DNA from: Devosiaceae bacterium
Lineage (GTDB): Bacteria > Pseudomonadota > Alphaproteobacteria > Rhizobiales > Devosiaceae
DNA: 40,905 bases
Reading direction: 5' to 3'
NCBI GenBank assembly: GCA_021648375.1
Contig: JAKISW010000023.1
Location: 1-40,905, forward strand
This document shows positions 25,647 through 33,676 of the stretch, piece after piece. Under the pieces are notes generated by a model, which was given only the letters and a program-made list of their open reading frames with translations, was not told where the DNA came from and ran no database searches. Every line of letters begins with the position of its first letter. The stretch's first letter is position 1. The translations under genes and the position numbers were made by a program.

Positions 25647-25810
25647 GCTTGTGCCGACAATGCTTACACAAACACTTTACGTGTTTTTGCATATTGCTTA
25701 AGCCACCTCGGATTAACGCTATGGGCATAATGCTGCTTTGCAGGGGCAGAGCTAACTAAAATTCATCTGGTTTTGCCTGAAAATCTATGTGGCAAATCAG
25801 GGATACAATC

Positions 25811-27898
25811 ATGAAAAAACCAATTGTTAACACGGCTTCAGGGCGTTTGTTAAATGCGATCCGCTCAGTTAAAGGGCGTGTAATGTTATTGGCAATCGTT
25901 CCGACAGTAGCGGTTATTTTTCTTGGTGCCCAGATTTCATTAGAGAAATTAAATGAAGTAAGAAACGCCAATACGATGATTGAAGAATTTGCAATTGCAC
26001 CAATCGTCGCCAAAATGGTGCATGCCCTGCAGGCCGAGCGCACCTATGCCAGCGGATTTGCAAGCCTTGAGCGCTCTAAATTTATAGAACCGCTGAAACA
26101 GTCCCAATTGCGTTCCCAGAATGAGTTAAGTACTTTGCTTGCCGGATTATCAGCTTTGCAAAATCAGGGTAATTCTGTTGCCGGTGATAGCCATGTAGTT
26201 GAGGCTTTGGCTTCACTTGATAATATGGCGTTCATCCGCGAACAGGTCAGACAGTCAACAATCTCCCAGGAGGAGATAATCTCCAATTATACTCAAATCA
26301 TCCATGGGTTGATTGAATTGCAGGAACTGGTGGCAAGTGAAGCAAAAACCGTTGAACTGACCCAAAAAGCATTCACTTTTGTAGCCCTTGTTCTGGCCGT
26401 AGAAGCTGCAGAGCTAGAAAGAGCGGAAGGCGTGGCAGGAATTGGCAACAAAACATTCACCTCCTATGAGTTTGAGGATTTTGTATCCCAGGGGGCAACC
26501 AATAAAGCCTACATGAATGAATTTCTCTCCTCAGCCACTCCTGAAGAATTAACAGCCTATCAACAGCTTGCGAACAGCGAAACATTTTCCAAATTCGAAA
26601 ACATTCGAAAAGATATTTTTGAACGGCAGTTTGCCGGCGAACCTCTAAACACAGATGCCATTACATGGATTGAAACTGCCGGGGCCAGAATTTCAGCCCT
26701 GACAGATATGGAAAAATCAGTGAGCGCAAACCTTCTTCATGAAGCAGAGCTGGAAGCTGGAACCGCCAACTTACAATTATGGATGGTGCTTGGCATAAAC
26801 GGAGTGATTTTGCTGATAACCGGAATTCTTGGCGCCGTGATAATCAGGTCAATTACCATCCCGATTGCTGATCTGATGCAAGCCATGAACGCATTATCCA
26901 AAGGCGACTTCGATGTGCAGGTTCCAGGAGTTGAAAGTTCAGACGAAATTGGTGACATGGCGCGAGCCGTGGAAATTTTCAAAACATCTGGCATTGAACG
27001 CCTTCGCCTTGAAGGGGAAAGCGAAAAAGACCAACGCCTTCGCGCTGAACGTCAGCACAAGGTTGATGGCTTGATTGAACACTTCCGATCCAACGTGGAA
27101 ACAGCGCTCGTTGATGTAGCCGCAAATGCCGAACAAATGAGCAATACTGCCAACAAATTAACCTCCATTGCCTCCAATACTTCAGGACAGGCAAAAGAAG
27201 CGGTTGATTCATCCCAACAGGCTTCAGAAAACGTGCAGACTGTTGCAGCGGCCACAGAACAACTCTCCGCATCTATTTCTGAAATTTCCCATCAGGTATC
27301 AAAAACCAACACAATTGTTGCCAATGCCAGCGATGCGGCCAACGCCACTAATGAAAAGGTGACAGCTCTTGCCTCAGCCGCCAAAAACATTGGCGATGTT
27401 ATTGCCCTTATTCAAGATATTGCCGAGCGCACCAATCTCTTGGCCCTCAATACTTCAATTGAAGCGGCCAGAGCCGGAGAAGCAGGCAAAGGCTTTGCCG
27501 TTGTTGCTTCAGAAGTTAAAAGTCTGGCCAATCAAACTGCGACTGCAACCGAAGAAATATCGGCCCAGATTGCCGATATTCAAAACTCCACAGGCGAAGC
27601 AGTTGAGGGAATAGCCGAGATCACCCGCACCATGACTGAGGTTAATACCTTTACCTCCTCAATCGCATCAGCCGTCGAAGAGCAAGGTGCTGCGACTCAG
27701 GAAATATCCCAATCCGTATCGCAAGCGGCAAATGGCACCATGCAGGTGGTTGGCTCCATGCAGGCCGTCACATCTTCGGTGGAAGAAACCAATTCCAGCG
27801 CCTCGCAGGTGCTTGATGCTTCAAAAGGGGTGGCAACTCAGGCCAGTTCTTTGCGTCAAACCATTGACACTTTCCTTTTGGAAGTAACCGCCGCCTAG
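25811..27898 (+). CDS. Methyl-accepting chemotaxis protein
   Basis: A 695-residue chemoreceptor. A membrane helix at about 17-35 is followed by a periplasmic helical domain (about 36-318; AERTYASGFASLERSK resembles nitrate/nitrite-sensing NIT domains), a second helix (about 322-342), HAMP (about 343-395; ALSKGDFDVQVPGVESSDEIGD) and a long coiled-coil signalling domain. The kinase-contact tip DIAERTNLLALNTSIEAARA lies near 535 and GKGFAVVASEVKSLANQ follows. No C-terminal CheR-docking pentapeptide is present. ATG 25811 has AGGGA upstream. It stands alone, with no che genes in the window. The ligand is unknown; NIT assignment is tentative. Confidence 0.92.
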   Translation: MKKPIVNTASGRLLNAIRSVKGRVMLLAIVPTVAVIFLGAQISLEKLNEVRNANTMIEEFAIAPIVAKMVHALQAERTYASGFASLERSKFIEPLKQSQLRSQNELSTLLAGLSALQNQGNSVAGDSHVVEALASLDNMAFIREQVRQSTISQEEIISNYTQIIHGLIELQELVASEAKTVELTQKAFTFVALVLAVEAAELERAEGVAGIGNKTFTSYEFEDFVSQGATNKAYMNEFLSSATPEELTAYQQLANSETFSKFENIRKDIFERQFAGEPLNTDAITWIETAGARISALTDMEKSVSANLLHEAELEAGTANLQLWMVLGINGVILLITGILGAVIIRSITIPIADLMQAMNALSKGDFDVQVPGVESSDEIGDMARAVEIFKTSGIERLRLEGESEKDQRLRAERQHKVDGLIEHFRSNVETALVDVAANAEQMSNTANKLTSIASNTSGQAKEAVDSSQQASENVQTVAAATEQLSASISEISHQVSKTNTIVANASDAANATNEKVTALASAAKNIGDVIALIQDIAERTNLLALNTSIEAARAGEAGKGFAVVASEVKSLANQTATATEEISAQIADIQNSTGEAVEGIAEITRTMTEVNTFTSSIASAVEEQGAATQEISQSVSQAANGTMQVVGSMQAVTSSVEETNSSASQVLDASKGVATQASSLRQTIDTFLLEVTAA

Positions 27899-27941
27899 AA
27901 ACCCTTTTTGGTATAGAATCAGTCAACTCGATTCGAATAGT

Positions 27942-27973
27942 AATCCCGCCGGAATTAATTCCGGCGGGATTTT
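27942..27973 (+). terminator. Rho-independent terminator of the chemoreceptor gene
   Basis: AATCCCGCCGGAATT and AATTCCGGCGGGATT form a perfect palindrome followed by TT. It lies 44 bases after the stop. Confidence 0.85.
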
Positions 27974-28125
27974 GGTGAAGGAAATGCCCCCGGCAGCTTT
28001 TTTTACATCATTTTCTGCCAAATCCTCAAAAAACCGCGATTAAATCACCACTTCACTTAAACCTGAGTTGCAAAATTTCTCTCCAGACAGTTAGATTTCA
28101 TTTAAACTATCTAGGAGATACTAAA

Positions 28126-29391
28126 TTGTTTCGCTCTTTTTTCCCCTCACCCCGTCTGTTTTTCCCGGCCTCTATTTTGTGGGTTGGTTTCGCAATGTTC
28201 GTCTGGTTTTTGATTGGCCCTCAGATTGGATCAGTTCTTTCCATCGGTAACCTGATTGGCATTGCTCCAACGGAAGCGGAACCTGATCCGTTCTTCTCAG
28301 CTGAGAAGGTCTGGCTTTATCAATATGTATTGCTGACCGGATATCTGTTTTGTGTGCCCTGGTATTTTTTCAAAAAAACTCCCTGGTTCTGGTGGTCGGT
28401 TTTCGGCTCAGTAACGATTTTAGAAGTGGTATATTTCAACGTGCAGATCGGAGCATGGCTAAATGATTGGTACGGCACCTTCTTTAACATGATCCAGCAA
28501 GCCATGAGCGAGGCAAATTCTGTTGCTCCGGCAGATTTTTATGGGGAGCTTTGGACCGTTCTTTATGTTTTGGTGCCCAATATCACCGTGTTGGTGTTAA
28601 ACGCATTTTTTATTGCCCATTACCTGTTCCGCTGGCGCCGTGCCATGAACGCGTTTTATATGGCCCACTGGCCCATATTACGCGAGGTTGAGGGGGCTTC
28701 GCAACGTATTCAGGAAGATACCCAACGCTTTGCCCGCATTGTTGAGGGACTGGCGGTTTCTTTTGTCGCCTCGATGATGACCCTGATTGTATTTTTGCCG
28801 CTTTTGTTCGAACTTTCTACAAACATCACCGAATTACCCATCATCGGACCTGTAAACGGATCACTGGTTTGGATTGCACTTATATCGGCAATTTTTGGTA
28901 CAGTCCTTCTGGCCACGGTTGGCATAAAACTCCCCGGCCTTGAATTTGAAAATCAAAAGGTGGAAGCCGCTTTCCGCAAAGAACTGGTTTATGGGGAAGA
29001 TGCAACTGAGCGCGCCCAGCCGGTTTCTATCAGGGATCTGTTTGGCAATGTACAAAAAAACTATTTTCGGCTTTACCGCCATTATCTTTATTTCAACGTT
29101 GCCCGCTATTCCTATTTGCAGGCGTCCAATTTTATTCCTCTGGTGGCCATGGCCCCGTCAATTCTTTCGGGTGCCTTAACCCTTGGCCTCTTTCAGCAGA
29201 TCTCGAACGCATTTAATCAGGTTGAGGAATCGTTCAAATTCCTTGCCAATTCATGGACAACGATTATTGATCTGATTTCAGTTTATAAACGCCTGCGCCT
29301 GTTCGAATCTTCTGTGCCATACGAAGCTGATATCGCCTATGATCTCAATCACCCGGTGTTTATGAATTCGGGGAATTCTCCGGCTGAATAG
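28126..29391 (+). CDS. SbmA/BacA-like inner-membrane peptide transporter
   Basis: A 421-residue membrane protein of the SbmA/BacA family: helices at about 16-32, 64-82, 88-106, 135-160, 205-225 and 245-265, with the family block VEGASQRIQEDTQRFARI (about 190-207), and ARYSYLQASNFIPLVAMAPS and NSWTTIIDLISVYKRL near the end. SbmA/BacA imports proline-rich peptides, microcins and other peptides using the proton gradient, and in rhizobia BacA is needed for symbiosis. The start is TTG at 28126; AGGAG lies eight bases upstream. No ATP-binding domain is present, which separates it from the ABC-type relatives. Confidence 0.9.
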   Translation: MFRSFFPSPRLFFPASILWVGFAMFVWFLIGPQIGSVLSIGNLIGIAPTEAEPDPFFSAEKVWLYQYVLLTGYLFCVPWYFFKKTPWFWWSVFGSVTILEVVYFNVQIGAWLNDWYGTFFNMIQQAMSEANSVAPADFYGELWTVLYVLVPNITVLVLNAFFIAHYLFRWRRAMNAFYMAHWPILREVEGASQRIQEDTQRFARIVEGLAVSFVASMMTLIVFLPLLFELSTNITELPIIGPVNGSLVWIALISAIFGTVLLATVGIKLPGLEFENQKVEAAFRKELVYGEDATERAQPVSIRDLFGNVQKNYFRLYRHYLYFNVARYSYLQASNFIPLVAMAPSILSGALTLGLFQQISNAFNQVEESFKFLANSWTTIIDLISVYKRLRLFESSVPYEADIAYDLNHPVFMNSGNSPAE

Positions 29392-29408
29392 ACAAAAAGC
29401 ACCGCAAT

Positions 29409-29440
29409 AAAAAAGGCCGCCCGAACATGGGCGGCCTTTT
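29409..29440. terminator. Bidirectional rho-independent terminator
   Basis: AAAAAAGGCCGCCC, loop GAACAT, GGGCGGCCTTTT. It has A and T tracts on both sides and lies between the converging SbmA-like gene and rpsD. Confidence 0.85.
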
Positions 29441-29487
29441 CAATGTAAATCTGTCGGTTAATTGCTAAAACCGAGGCAGAAACTGCC

Positions 29488-29530
29488 TATCTCGAGTAGA
29501 ATTCCACCACTAGGTTTGGTTCCATCTGTA
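29488..29530 (-). pseudogene. Duplicated 3' end of rpsD
   Basis: These 43 bases match rpsD 29612-29654 with a single difference (T at 29511 against C at 29635). The copy still reads, on the minus strand, QMEPNLVVEFYSR and then a stop (TAG instead of TAA); the one change is synonymous. It has no start and is separated from rpsD by 81 bases holding a dispersed repeat. It is a partial duplication and not a gene. Confidence 0.9.
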
Positions 29531-29536
29531 TACGGC

Positions 29537-29590
29537 TGAGCCCCAAAAAGTGGGAACCGGTTTTTGGATAAGGCGAAGCGAAAAACTCCG
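29537..29590. repeat. Dispersed repeat between rpsD and its copied tail
   Basis: The sequence CCAAAAAGTGGGAACCGG, followed by TTTTTGGATAAGGCGAAGCG, can form CCAAAAA/TTTTTGG. The GTGGGAACCGG...GATAAG wording resembles the dispersed repeats elsewhere in the window and in rhizobial genomes. Confidence 0.55.
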
Positions 29591-29610
29591 GTACACCAGA
29601 TTAAAAAACC

Positions 29611-30228
29611 TTATCTCGAGTAGAATTCCACCACCAGGTTTGGTTCCATCTGTACCGGATAAGGTACATCAGAAAGGTTTGGAATACGGGTCAAAGATGC
29701 TGTGAGTTTTTCATGGCTGACATCAATATAATCAGGAACATCACGCTCGGCCAAAGCAATAGCTTCAACAATTATGCCCATTTGCTTGGAACGCTCACGC
29801 ACCTCTATCACATCACCAATTTTCACACGGTAAGAAGGTATGTTAACTCTGCCGCCATTGACCGTTACATGGCCATGGTTGACGAACTGACGGGCGGCAA
29901 AAACTGTAGCCACAAATTTTGCCCGATAAACTATTGCGTCAAGGCGCTGTTCCAAAAGTCCAATAAGATTTTCGCTGGTATCGCCTTTAACCCTAACAGC
30001 TTCATCATAGGTACGACGGAAAGCTTTTTCCGTAATTGAACCATAATAACCTTTGAGTTTTTGCTTGGCGCGCAACTGCAATCCATAATCGGAGATTTTT
30101 GACTTGCGGCGCTGCCCGTGCTGACCGGGTCCATAAGAGCGGATATTTACCGGACTCTTGGGACGACCCCAGATATTTTCACCCAAACGGCGATCTATTT
30201 TATGTTTTTGTGTATGGCGCTTCGACAT
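29611..30228 (-). CDS. rpsD: 30S ribosomal protein S4
   Basis: A 205-residue S4 that binds 16S rRNA early in 30S assembly. The sequence includes KIDRRLGENIWGRPKSP, the GPGQHGQRRKSK loop, the S4 domain (about 94-155; QRLDAIVYRAKFVATVFAARQFVNHGHVTVNG) and the C-terminal VQMEPNLVVEFYSR. It lacks the N-terminal zinc-finger cysteines, as is usual in alphaproteobacteria. It is monocistronic here, away from the ribosomal-protein operons. Its last 43 bases are duplicated 81 bases downstream. Confidence 0.97.
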   Translation of the reverse strand: MSKRHTQKHKIDRRLGENIWGRPKSPVNIRSYGPGQHGQRRKSKISDYGLQLRAKQKLKGYYGSITEKAFRRTYDEAVRVKGDTSENLIGLLEQRLDAIVYRAKFVATVFAARQFVNHGHVTVNGGRVNIPSYRVKIGDVIEVRERSKQMGIIVEAIALAERDVPDYIDVSHEKLTASLTRIPNLSDVPYPVQMEPNLVVEFYSR

Positions 30229-30597
30229 CGCTCATCCTTTCATCACTAATCAAAAAGATAACACGCCCTCCTCTGTTTTTGTTGAGACTGTTTCGCTTGA
30301 AACCTTAGCAACTCAAACCGACAGGCTTCCAGTGATTGAAGAAACCTCGGGTGCGCCTAAAAAGCATATCGCTTTATAGGTGGGCGCGTTTTATGGGCGC
30401 ATGCGCACAAAGTCAAGCAAAGGATACGCGTCAAACCCCCCTACAGTTTGTATATTTTTAGGTAAATACTAATATTTGACAAATTTATTAAATACACACA
30501 GCTCGTTTCACTTGAAGTTTACCGCTCGAGGCCCTAATAAGGCCCGCAGCAAACACCGTTAAACAACGGTCGTGCAATTTTAGAGGTTATGCAAATT
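30229..30597. other. Gene-free region between rpsD and the Ala/Glu protein
   Basis: About 370 bases without a credible coding sequence. It holds the rpsD promoter and a hairpin-forming 5' leader (minus strand) and the AT-rich upstream region of the plus-strand gene, which includes a TTGACA at 30476-30481 with no well-spaced -10 box that I can support. A short palindromic GGCCCTAATAAGGCCC is at 30529-30544. Confidence 0.5.
30388..30416 (-). promoter_or_regulatory. Candidate rpsD promoter
   Basis: On the minus strand TTGACT (30416-30411), a 17-base spacer and TAAAAC (30393-30388) form a plausible sigma-70 promoter. The transcript would begin near 30381, with a hairpin formed by 30353-30387 at its 5' end and a leader of about 150 bases before rpsD. 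Confidence 0.45.
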
Positions 30598-31056
30598 ATG
30601 AAAAAATGGATATGGATCGTTCTTGCGGTCGTTCTGCTGGGGGGCGGATATTATTTCTACAATCAACAACAAGTTCAACAAGCCGAAATAGCCGCTGCCG
30701 AAATGGCCGCTGAAGAAGCTGCCGCTGCTGCCGAAATGGCCGCTGAAGAAGCCGCTGCCGCTGCTGAAGCTGCCGCTGCTGAAATGGCCGCTGAAGAAGC
30801 CGCTGCCGCCGCAGAAGCTGCCGCTGCTGCCGAAATGGCCGCTGAAGAAGCCGCTGCCGCCGCAGAAGCTGCCGCTGCTGAAACCACTGAGACTGCACAA
30901 AGCATCTTATCAGTTGAAAGCGTCGCAAAAGCCATTGATGATGCCGGTCTTGATGAAGGCACCACCCAAACTCTGAAAACACTGCTTGAAACCGTAGCTG
31001 ACAATCCTGAAGCCTTACAAGTTGTGCTCGATCAGGTGATGGAACTCACCCAGTAG
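30598..31056 (+). CDS. Membrane-anchored Ala/Glu-repeat protein
   Basis: A 152-residue protein with three parts. Residues 1-22 are a basic start and a single membrane helix (MKKWIWIVLAVVLLGGGYYF). Residues about 30-100 are a low-complexity Ala/Glu segment built on EMAAEEAAAAAE, repeated four times with spacings of 11, 16 and 17 codons; this should form a long single helix or coiled coil. Residues about 101-152 are a different, helical, acidic domain (VAKAIDDAGLDEGTTQTLKTLLET...). I recognise no family. AGAGG lies 11 bases before ATG 30598; ATG 30589 is too close to it. The reverse strand also looks open, purely because of the GC-biased repeat codons. Confidence 0.7.
   Translation: MKKWIWIVLAVVLLGGGYYFYNQQQVQQAEIAAAEMAAEEAAAAAEMAAEEAAAAAEAAAAEMAAEEAAAAAEAAAAAEMAAEEAAAAAEAAAAETTETAQSILSVESVAKAIDDAGLDEGTTQTLKTLLETVADNPEALQVVLDQVMELTQ
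30700..30882 (+). repeat. In-gene repeat, Ala/Glu codons
   Basis: GAAATGGCCGCTGAAGAAGC recurs at 30700, 30733, 30781 and 30832, separated by runs of GCN codons. The high identity between copies suggests recent expansion by slippage or unequal exchange. Confidence 0.8.
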
Positions 31057-31077
31057 TTATTTTGAGAATCTAATATT

Positions 31078-31110
31078 GAAAAAGGCCGGGGGTTTCCCCG
31101 GCCTTTTTTT
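31078..31110 (+). terminator. Rho-independent terminator
   Basis: AAAGGCCGGGG, loop GTTT, CCCCGGCCTTTTTTT. It lies about 22 bases after the stop of the Ala/Glu protein. Confidence 0.9.
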
Positions 31111-31150
31111 ATTGCCCATGTTTTGTCAAAGACCGGATTCAGAACCCATT

Positions 31151-31930
31151 TCAGTTCTTGAAATACTTCTCAGAAACCTCATCCAGCGGAAACATCAGCT
31201 CAATTTTCAACTCATCCAAGGCCATATCCTGAACGGTTCCAAACTGGGCAAAAGTTGAAAAAACCGAAATTACCCTGCCACCAACATCAAATTTTGTTGG
31301 AATAACCGCCTGGGAGCGATCAAATTCTTCGTCCCTTCCATCAGTCAAAAAACGCGCCGTCAGTTTTTTCTCTAAATGTTCCAGTTCACTATTTCCGCCA
31401 ATTGCATCAAGTTCGGTGCGAACCCTCTCCAGCGACAAGCCAATGGCCTCCTCCCAATTTACGATTGTGGATTGCTCTTTGGTTTGCTCTGCCAAAGCCA
31501 AAAGAATATTTGAATAAGAGCCAAATCCTGCCTCACCCATTAACTGCATAGCAGCCAAATTTGCGCCAACAATATTCCACACCTTATCAATGGATATTGC
31601 CGGATAGGGCATATGATTTTCCAGCATTTTCTCTATAGCGCTTTCAATGGGCACCAGATCTCTGTCCCCGGGCGGGCGGGCAACATAGGCAGGCGCAAAT
31701 CCCGCCGCCAACAAAGCCCGATTTATCTCACCCTTGGGCATCTCTAACCGATCAGTCAGCTTTAACACCATTTCCCGACTCGGGTTGGCGCGCCCGGTTT
31801 CTAAAAAGCTCAAATGGCGAGAAGAAACATCAACGCTAAGCCCAAATCCAAGTTGACTGAAGCGCCGCCGCTTTCGCCAATCACTTAAAATCTCGCCAAA
31901 CGTCAAATTCTTCGACTGTAATTTTTCCAT
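31151..31930 (-). CDS. XRE family regulator with MmyB-like ligand domain
   Basis: A 259-residue protein. The helix-turn-helix occupies about residues 10-70 (LSDWRKRRRFSQLGFGLSVDVSSRHLSFLETGRANPSREMVLKL). The MmyB-like domain follows at about 95-255 (PYPAISIDKVWNIVGANLAAMQL is its signature). MmyB-type regulators usually sense a small, perhaps lipid-like ligand and control a neighbouring operon. Here the divergent neighbour is a small membrane-protein gene 123 bases away, and an inverted repeat TTACC-CTGCA-GGTAA lies in that gap. Confidence 0.88.
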   Translation of the reverse strand: MEKLQSKNLTFGEILSDWRKRRRFSQLGFGLSVDVSSRHLSFLETGRANPSREMVLKLTDRLEMPKGEINRALLAAGFAPAYVARPPGDRDLVPIESAIEKMLENHMPYPAISIDKVWNIVGANLAAMQLMGEAGFGSYSNILLALAEQTKEQSTIVNWEEAIGLSLERVRTELDAIGGNSELEHLEKKLTARFLTDGRDEEFDRSQAVIPTKFDVGGRVISVFSTFAQFGTVQDMALDELKIELMFPLDEVSEKYFKN

Positions 31931-31965
31931 GCGCCATTGCTAACACATGGATGGCCCAGTTTCAC

Positions 31966-31980
31966 TTACCCTGCAGGTAA
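31966..31980. promoter_or_regulatory. Candidate operator between XRE gene and membrane-protein gene
   Basis: TTACC and GGTAA arms flank CTGCA, 36 bases upstream of the XRE start and 74 bases upstream of the divergent gene. The position suits a shared or autoregulatory operator; the short arms make it tentative. Confidence 0.3.
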
Positions 31981-32053
31981 TTGTTTTGATTATTTTTTAT
32001 CTCTAACAAGCATCCACTACCAACAAATTTAGCAACAATAAAAAGGAAAAACC

Positions 32054-32491
32054 ATGACACCAAGTAACGCAGCAAAAATGGTCAAATTTGTATCATATTT
32101 CTTTATTGCCTTTGCCGTTGTCTGGGGTCTTGCACCCTATTCACCCCTAAGCGAGCCCTCAAGAATGCTGCTCGATCTGTTGAACCTGCCGTTTGGCGAC
32201 GCACCCGCAACCCTGACACAATCAGAAATGTGGCTTTCTTCCATCGGGGCCGGCCTGACAGCGGCAATTTGTATTATGTTACTTGGGATTGTCGTTCCGG
32301 CAGTTCAAAATGGTGACAAAAAAATTATCAAAACTACCGTTTGGGCTTTTATCGTCTGGTATATTGTCGACAGTGTCGGCTCAGTTGCCGCTGGCGTACC
32401 CTCAAACGCATTTTTCAATGCCATTTTGCTGATAGCGATTTTAATTCCCTTATGCACCGTTAAATATGAACAGCAATCGCAACAGAGCTAG
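32054..32491 (+). CDS. Small integral membrane protein, unknown
   Basis: A 145-residue protein with four predicted membrane helices at about 10-28, 60-82, 92-110 and 118-137, joined by short loops. I recognise no family. AAGGA lies before ATG 32054. It is divergent from the XRE/MmyB regulator, whose likely target it is. The arginine-kinase gene follows 78 bases later on the same strand. Confidence 0.75.
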   Translation: MTPSNAAKMVKFVSYFFIAFAVVWGLAPYSPLSEPSRMLLDLLNLPFGDAPATLTQSEMWLSSIGAGLTAAICIMLLGIVVPAVQNGDKKIIKTTVWAFIVWYIVDSVGSVAAGVPSNAFFNAILLIAILIPLCTVKYEQQSQQS

Positions 32492-32569
32492 CCTCAAACT
32501 TCAATGGTCCTGCCGACAATTTTGCGCTAAGACTCTAATACTGGAATTAATGGCAGGACCTAAAAAATC

Positions 32570-33676
32570 ATGACGATTGAGAAAATTGTTGGCGAGATAG
32601 AAAAGATCAAACGGATTTATCCAAATAATCTTATGGCCCGTTTTTTTAACGCCAACAATTTTTCAAACCTCAGCGAAGACGACAAATATCGCCTCATGCG
32701 CATCATCAATACCGGCATAAAAAACCCGACCAGCGAAATGGGTGCCTATGCAATGTATGTGGATGATTATGAAAAATTTAGTTTTCAACTCGATCCGATG
32801 ATCCGGGATTTTCATAATATCCCGGCAGAGCACCCCATATCCCAGACAAATGACTGGGATACAACAAAGGCCAGATGCGACCTTGGAGAAATTGATCCGT
32901 CACTAAAAAAAACCTCCATGCGTGTGCGAGTGGCGCGCAATATATCTTCCTTCCCCCTGCCCGGTGCTATGGATAAATCCCAGCGAATAGATTTTGAAAA
33001 ACTGGCCGTTTTAGCCTTTGACAGACTAGCAGATAATCCCGATTTCGGCGGAAAATATCTTTCCATTACCCCCGGTACCGCCAACACAATCAGCAATCAG
33101 GAATATAAGAACCGCGTTGCTTCTCATCAGATGTTCAAGGATATGAGCGCCGATAAATACCTCAACGCCGCCAATATTTCCGCCCACTGGCCGTTTGGAC
33201 GCGGCATGTATATTTCGCAAAAAGAGGATTTTATCATTTGGGTCGGCGAAGAAGATCACCTTCGCATCATGGCTATGCAGACCGGAGGCAATCTGAACTC
33301 TCTATTTGAGCGCTTACACACAGGGCTTAAATTTGTTGGCGACCTGCTGCCCCCGTTTGCCATATCCCCAAAATATGGCGCCATTGCCTCCTGCCCCACC
33401 AATCTGGGCGCTGGTATGCGCGCGTCATTGCACATCAAATTGCCAAATCTTTGTGCGGACGATCCAAAACTAGAGCGCATTGGCAATGAGGCCAAAAAGC
33501 TCGGACTGGCGGTGCGTGGAGCAAGCGGGGAACATTCGGGCGCTGGCGAGGGAGGGCTTGTGGACATTTCACCCTCAGCCCGCCTTGGCGTCACTCAAAT
33601 GCAAATCATGCAAACACTTTATGATGGTGTTGCAGCGCTTTGGAAGCTGGAGAAATCATCAGCAATTAGGGAGTAA
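32570..33676 (+). CDS. ATP:guanido phosphotransferase (arginine-kinase type)
   Basis: A 368-residue phosphagen kinase, full length compared with arthropod arginine kinase (about 356). The small N-terminal domain (about 1-95) shows NNLMARFF and the guanidino-specificity loop GIKNPTSEMGAYA (49-61). The catalytic domain has RVRVARNI (118-124), WPFGRGMYIS (207-216), VGEEDHLRIM (225-234) with the catalytic Glu pair region, the reactive cysteine C275 in ASCPTNLGAGMRASLHIK, and the flexible loop RGASGEH (316-322, E321). The family moves phosphate from ATP to arginine (or a relative) and buffers ATP. It is mostly an animal enzyme and rare in bacteria, so transfer is possible. AGGACC lies upstream of ATG 32570. 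Its stop overlaps that of the convergent lysR by 11 bases. Arginine as substrate is inferred, not shown. Confidence 0.92.
   Translation: MTIEKIVGEIEKIKRIYPNNLMARFFNANNFSNLSEDDKYRLMRIINTGIKNPTSEMGAYAMYVDDYEKFSFQLDPMIRDFHNIPAEHPISQTNDWDTTKARCDLGEIDPSLKKTSMRVRVARNISSFPLPGAMDKSQRIDFEKLAVLAFDRLADNPDFGGKYLSITPGTANTISNQEYKNRVASHQMFKDMSADKYLNAANISAHWPFGRGMYISQKEDFIIWVGEEDHLRIMAMQTGGNLNSLFERLHTGLKFVGDLLPPFAISPKYGAIASCPTNLGAGMRASLHIKLPNLCADDPKLERIGNEAKKLGLAVRGASGEHSGAGEGGLVDISPSARLGVTQMQIMQTLYDGVAALWKLEKSSAIRE

Noticed and set aside
25668..25688. AAACAC-TTTAC-GTGTTTTT hairpin as terminator
   Set aside because: The stem is only six weak pairs and a much stronger hairpin lies 25 bases upstream.
27168..27887. 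Pro/Leu-rich plus-strand frames within the chemoreceptor gene
   Set aside because: They are out-of-frame shadows of the coiled-coil region.
30596..31004. Long minus-strand frames rich in Ser/Gly, Gln/Arg or Ala opposite the Ala/Glu gene
   Set aside because: They are mirror images of the repeated GCN/GAA codons and have no upstream ribosome binding site.
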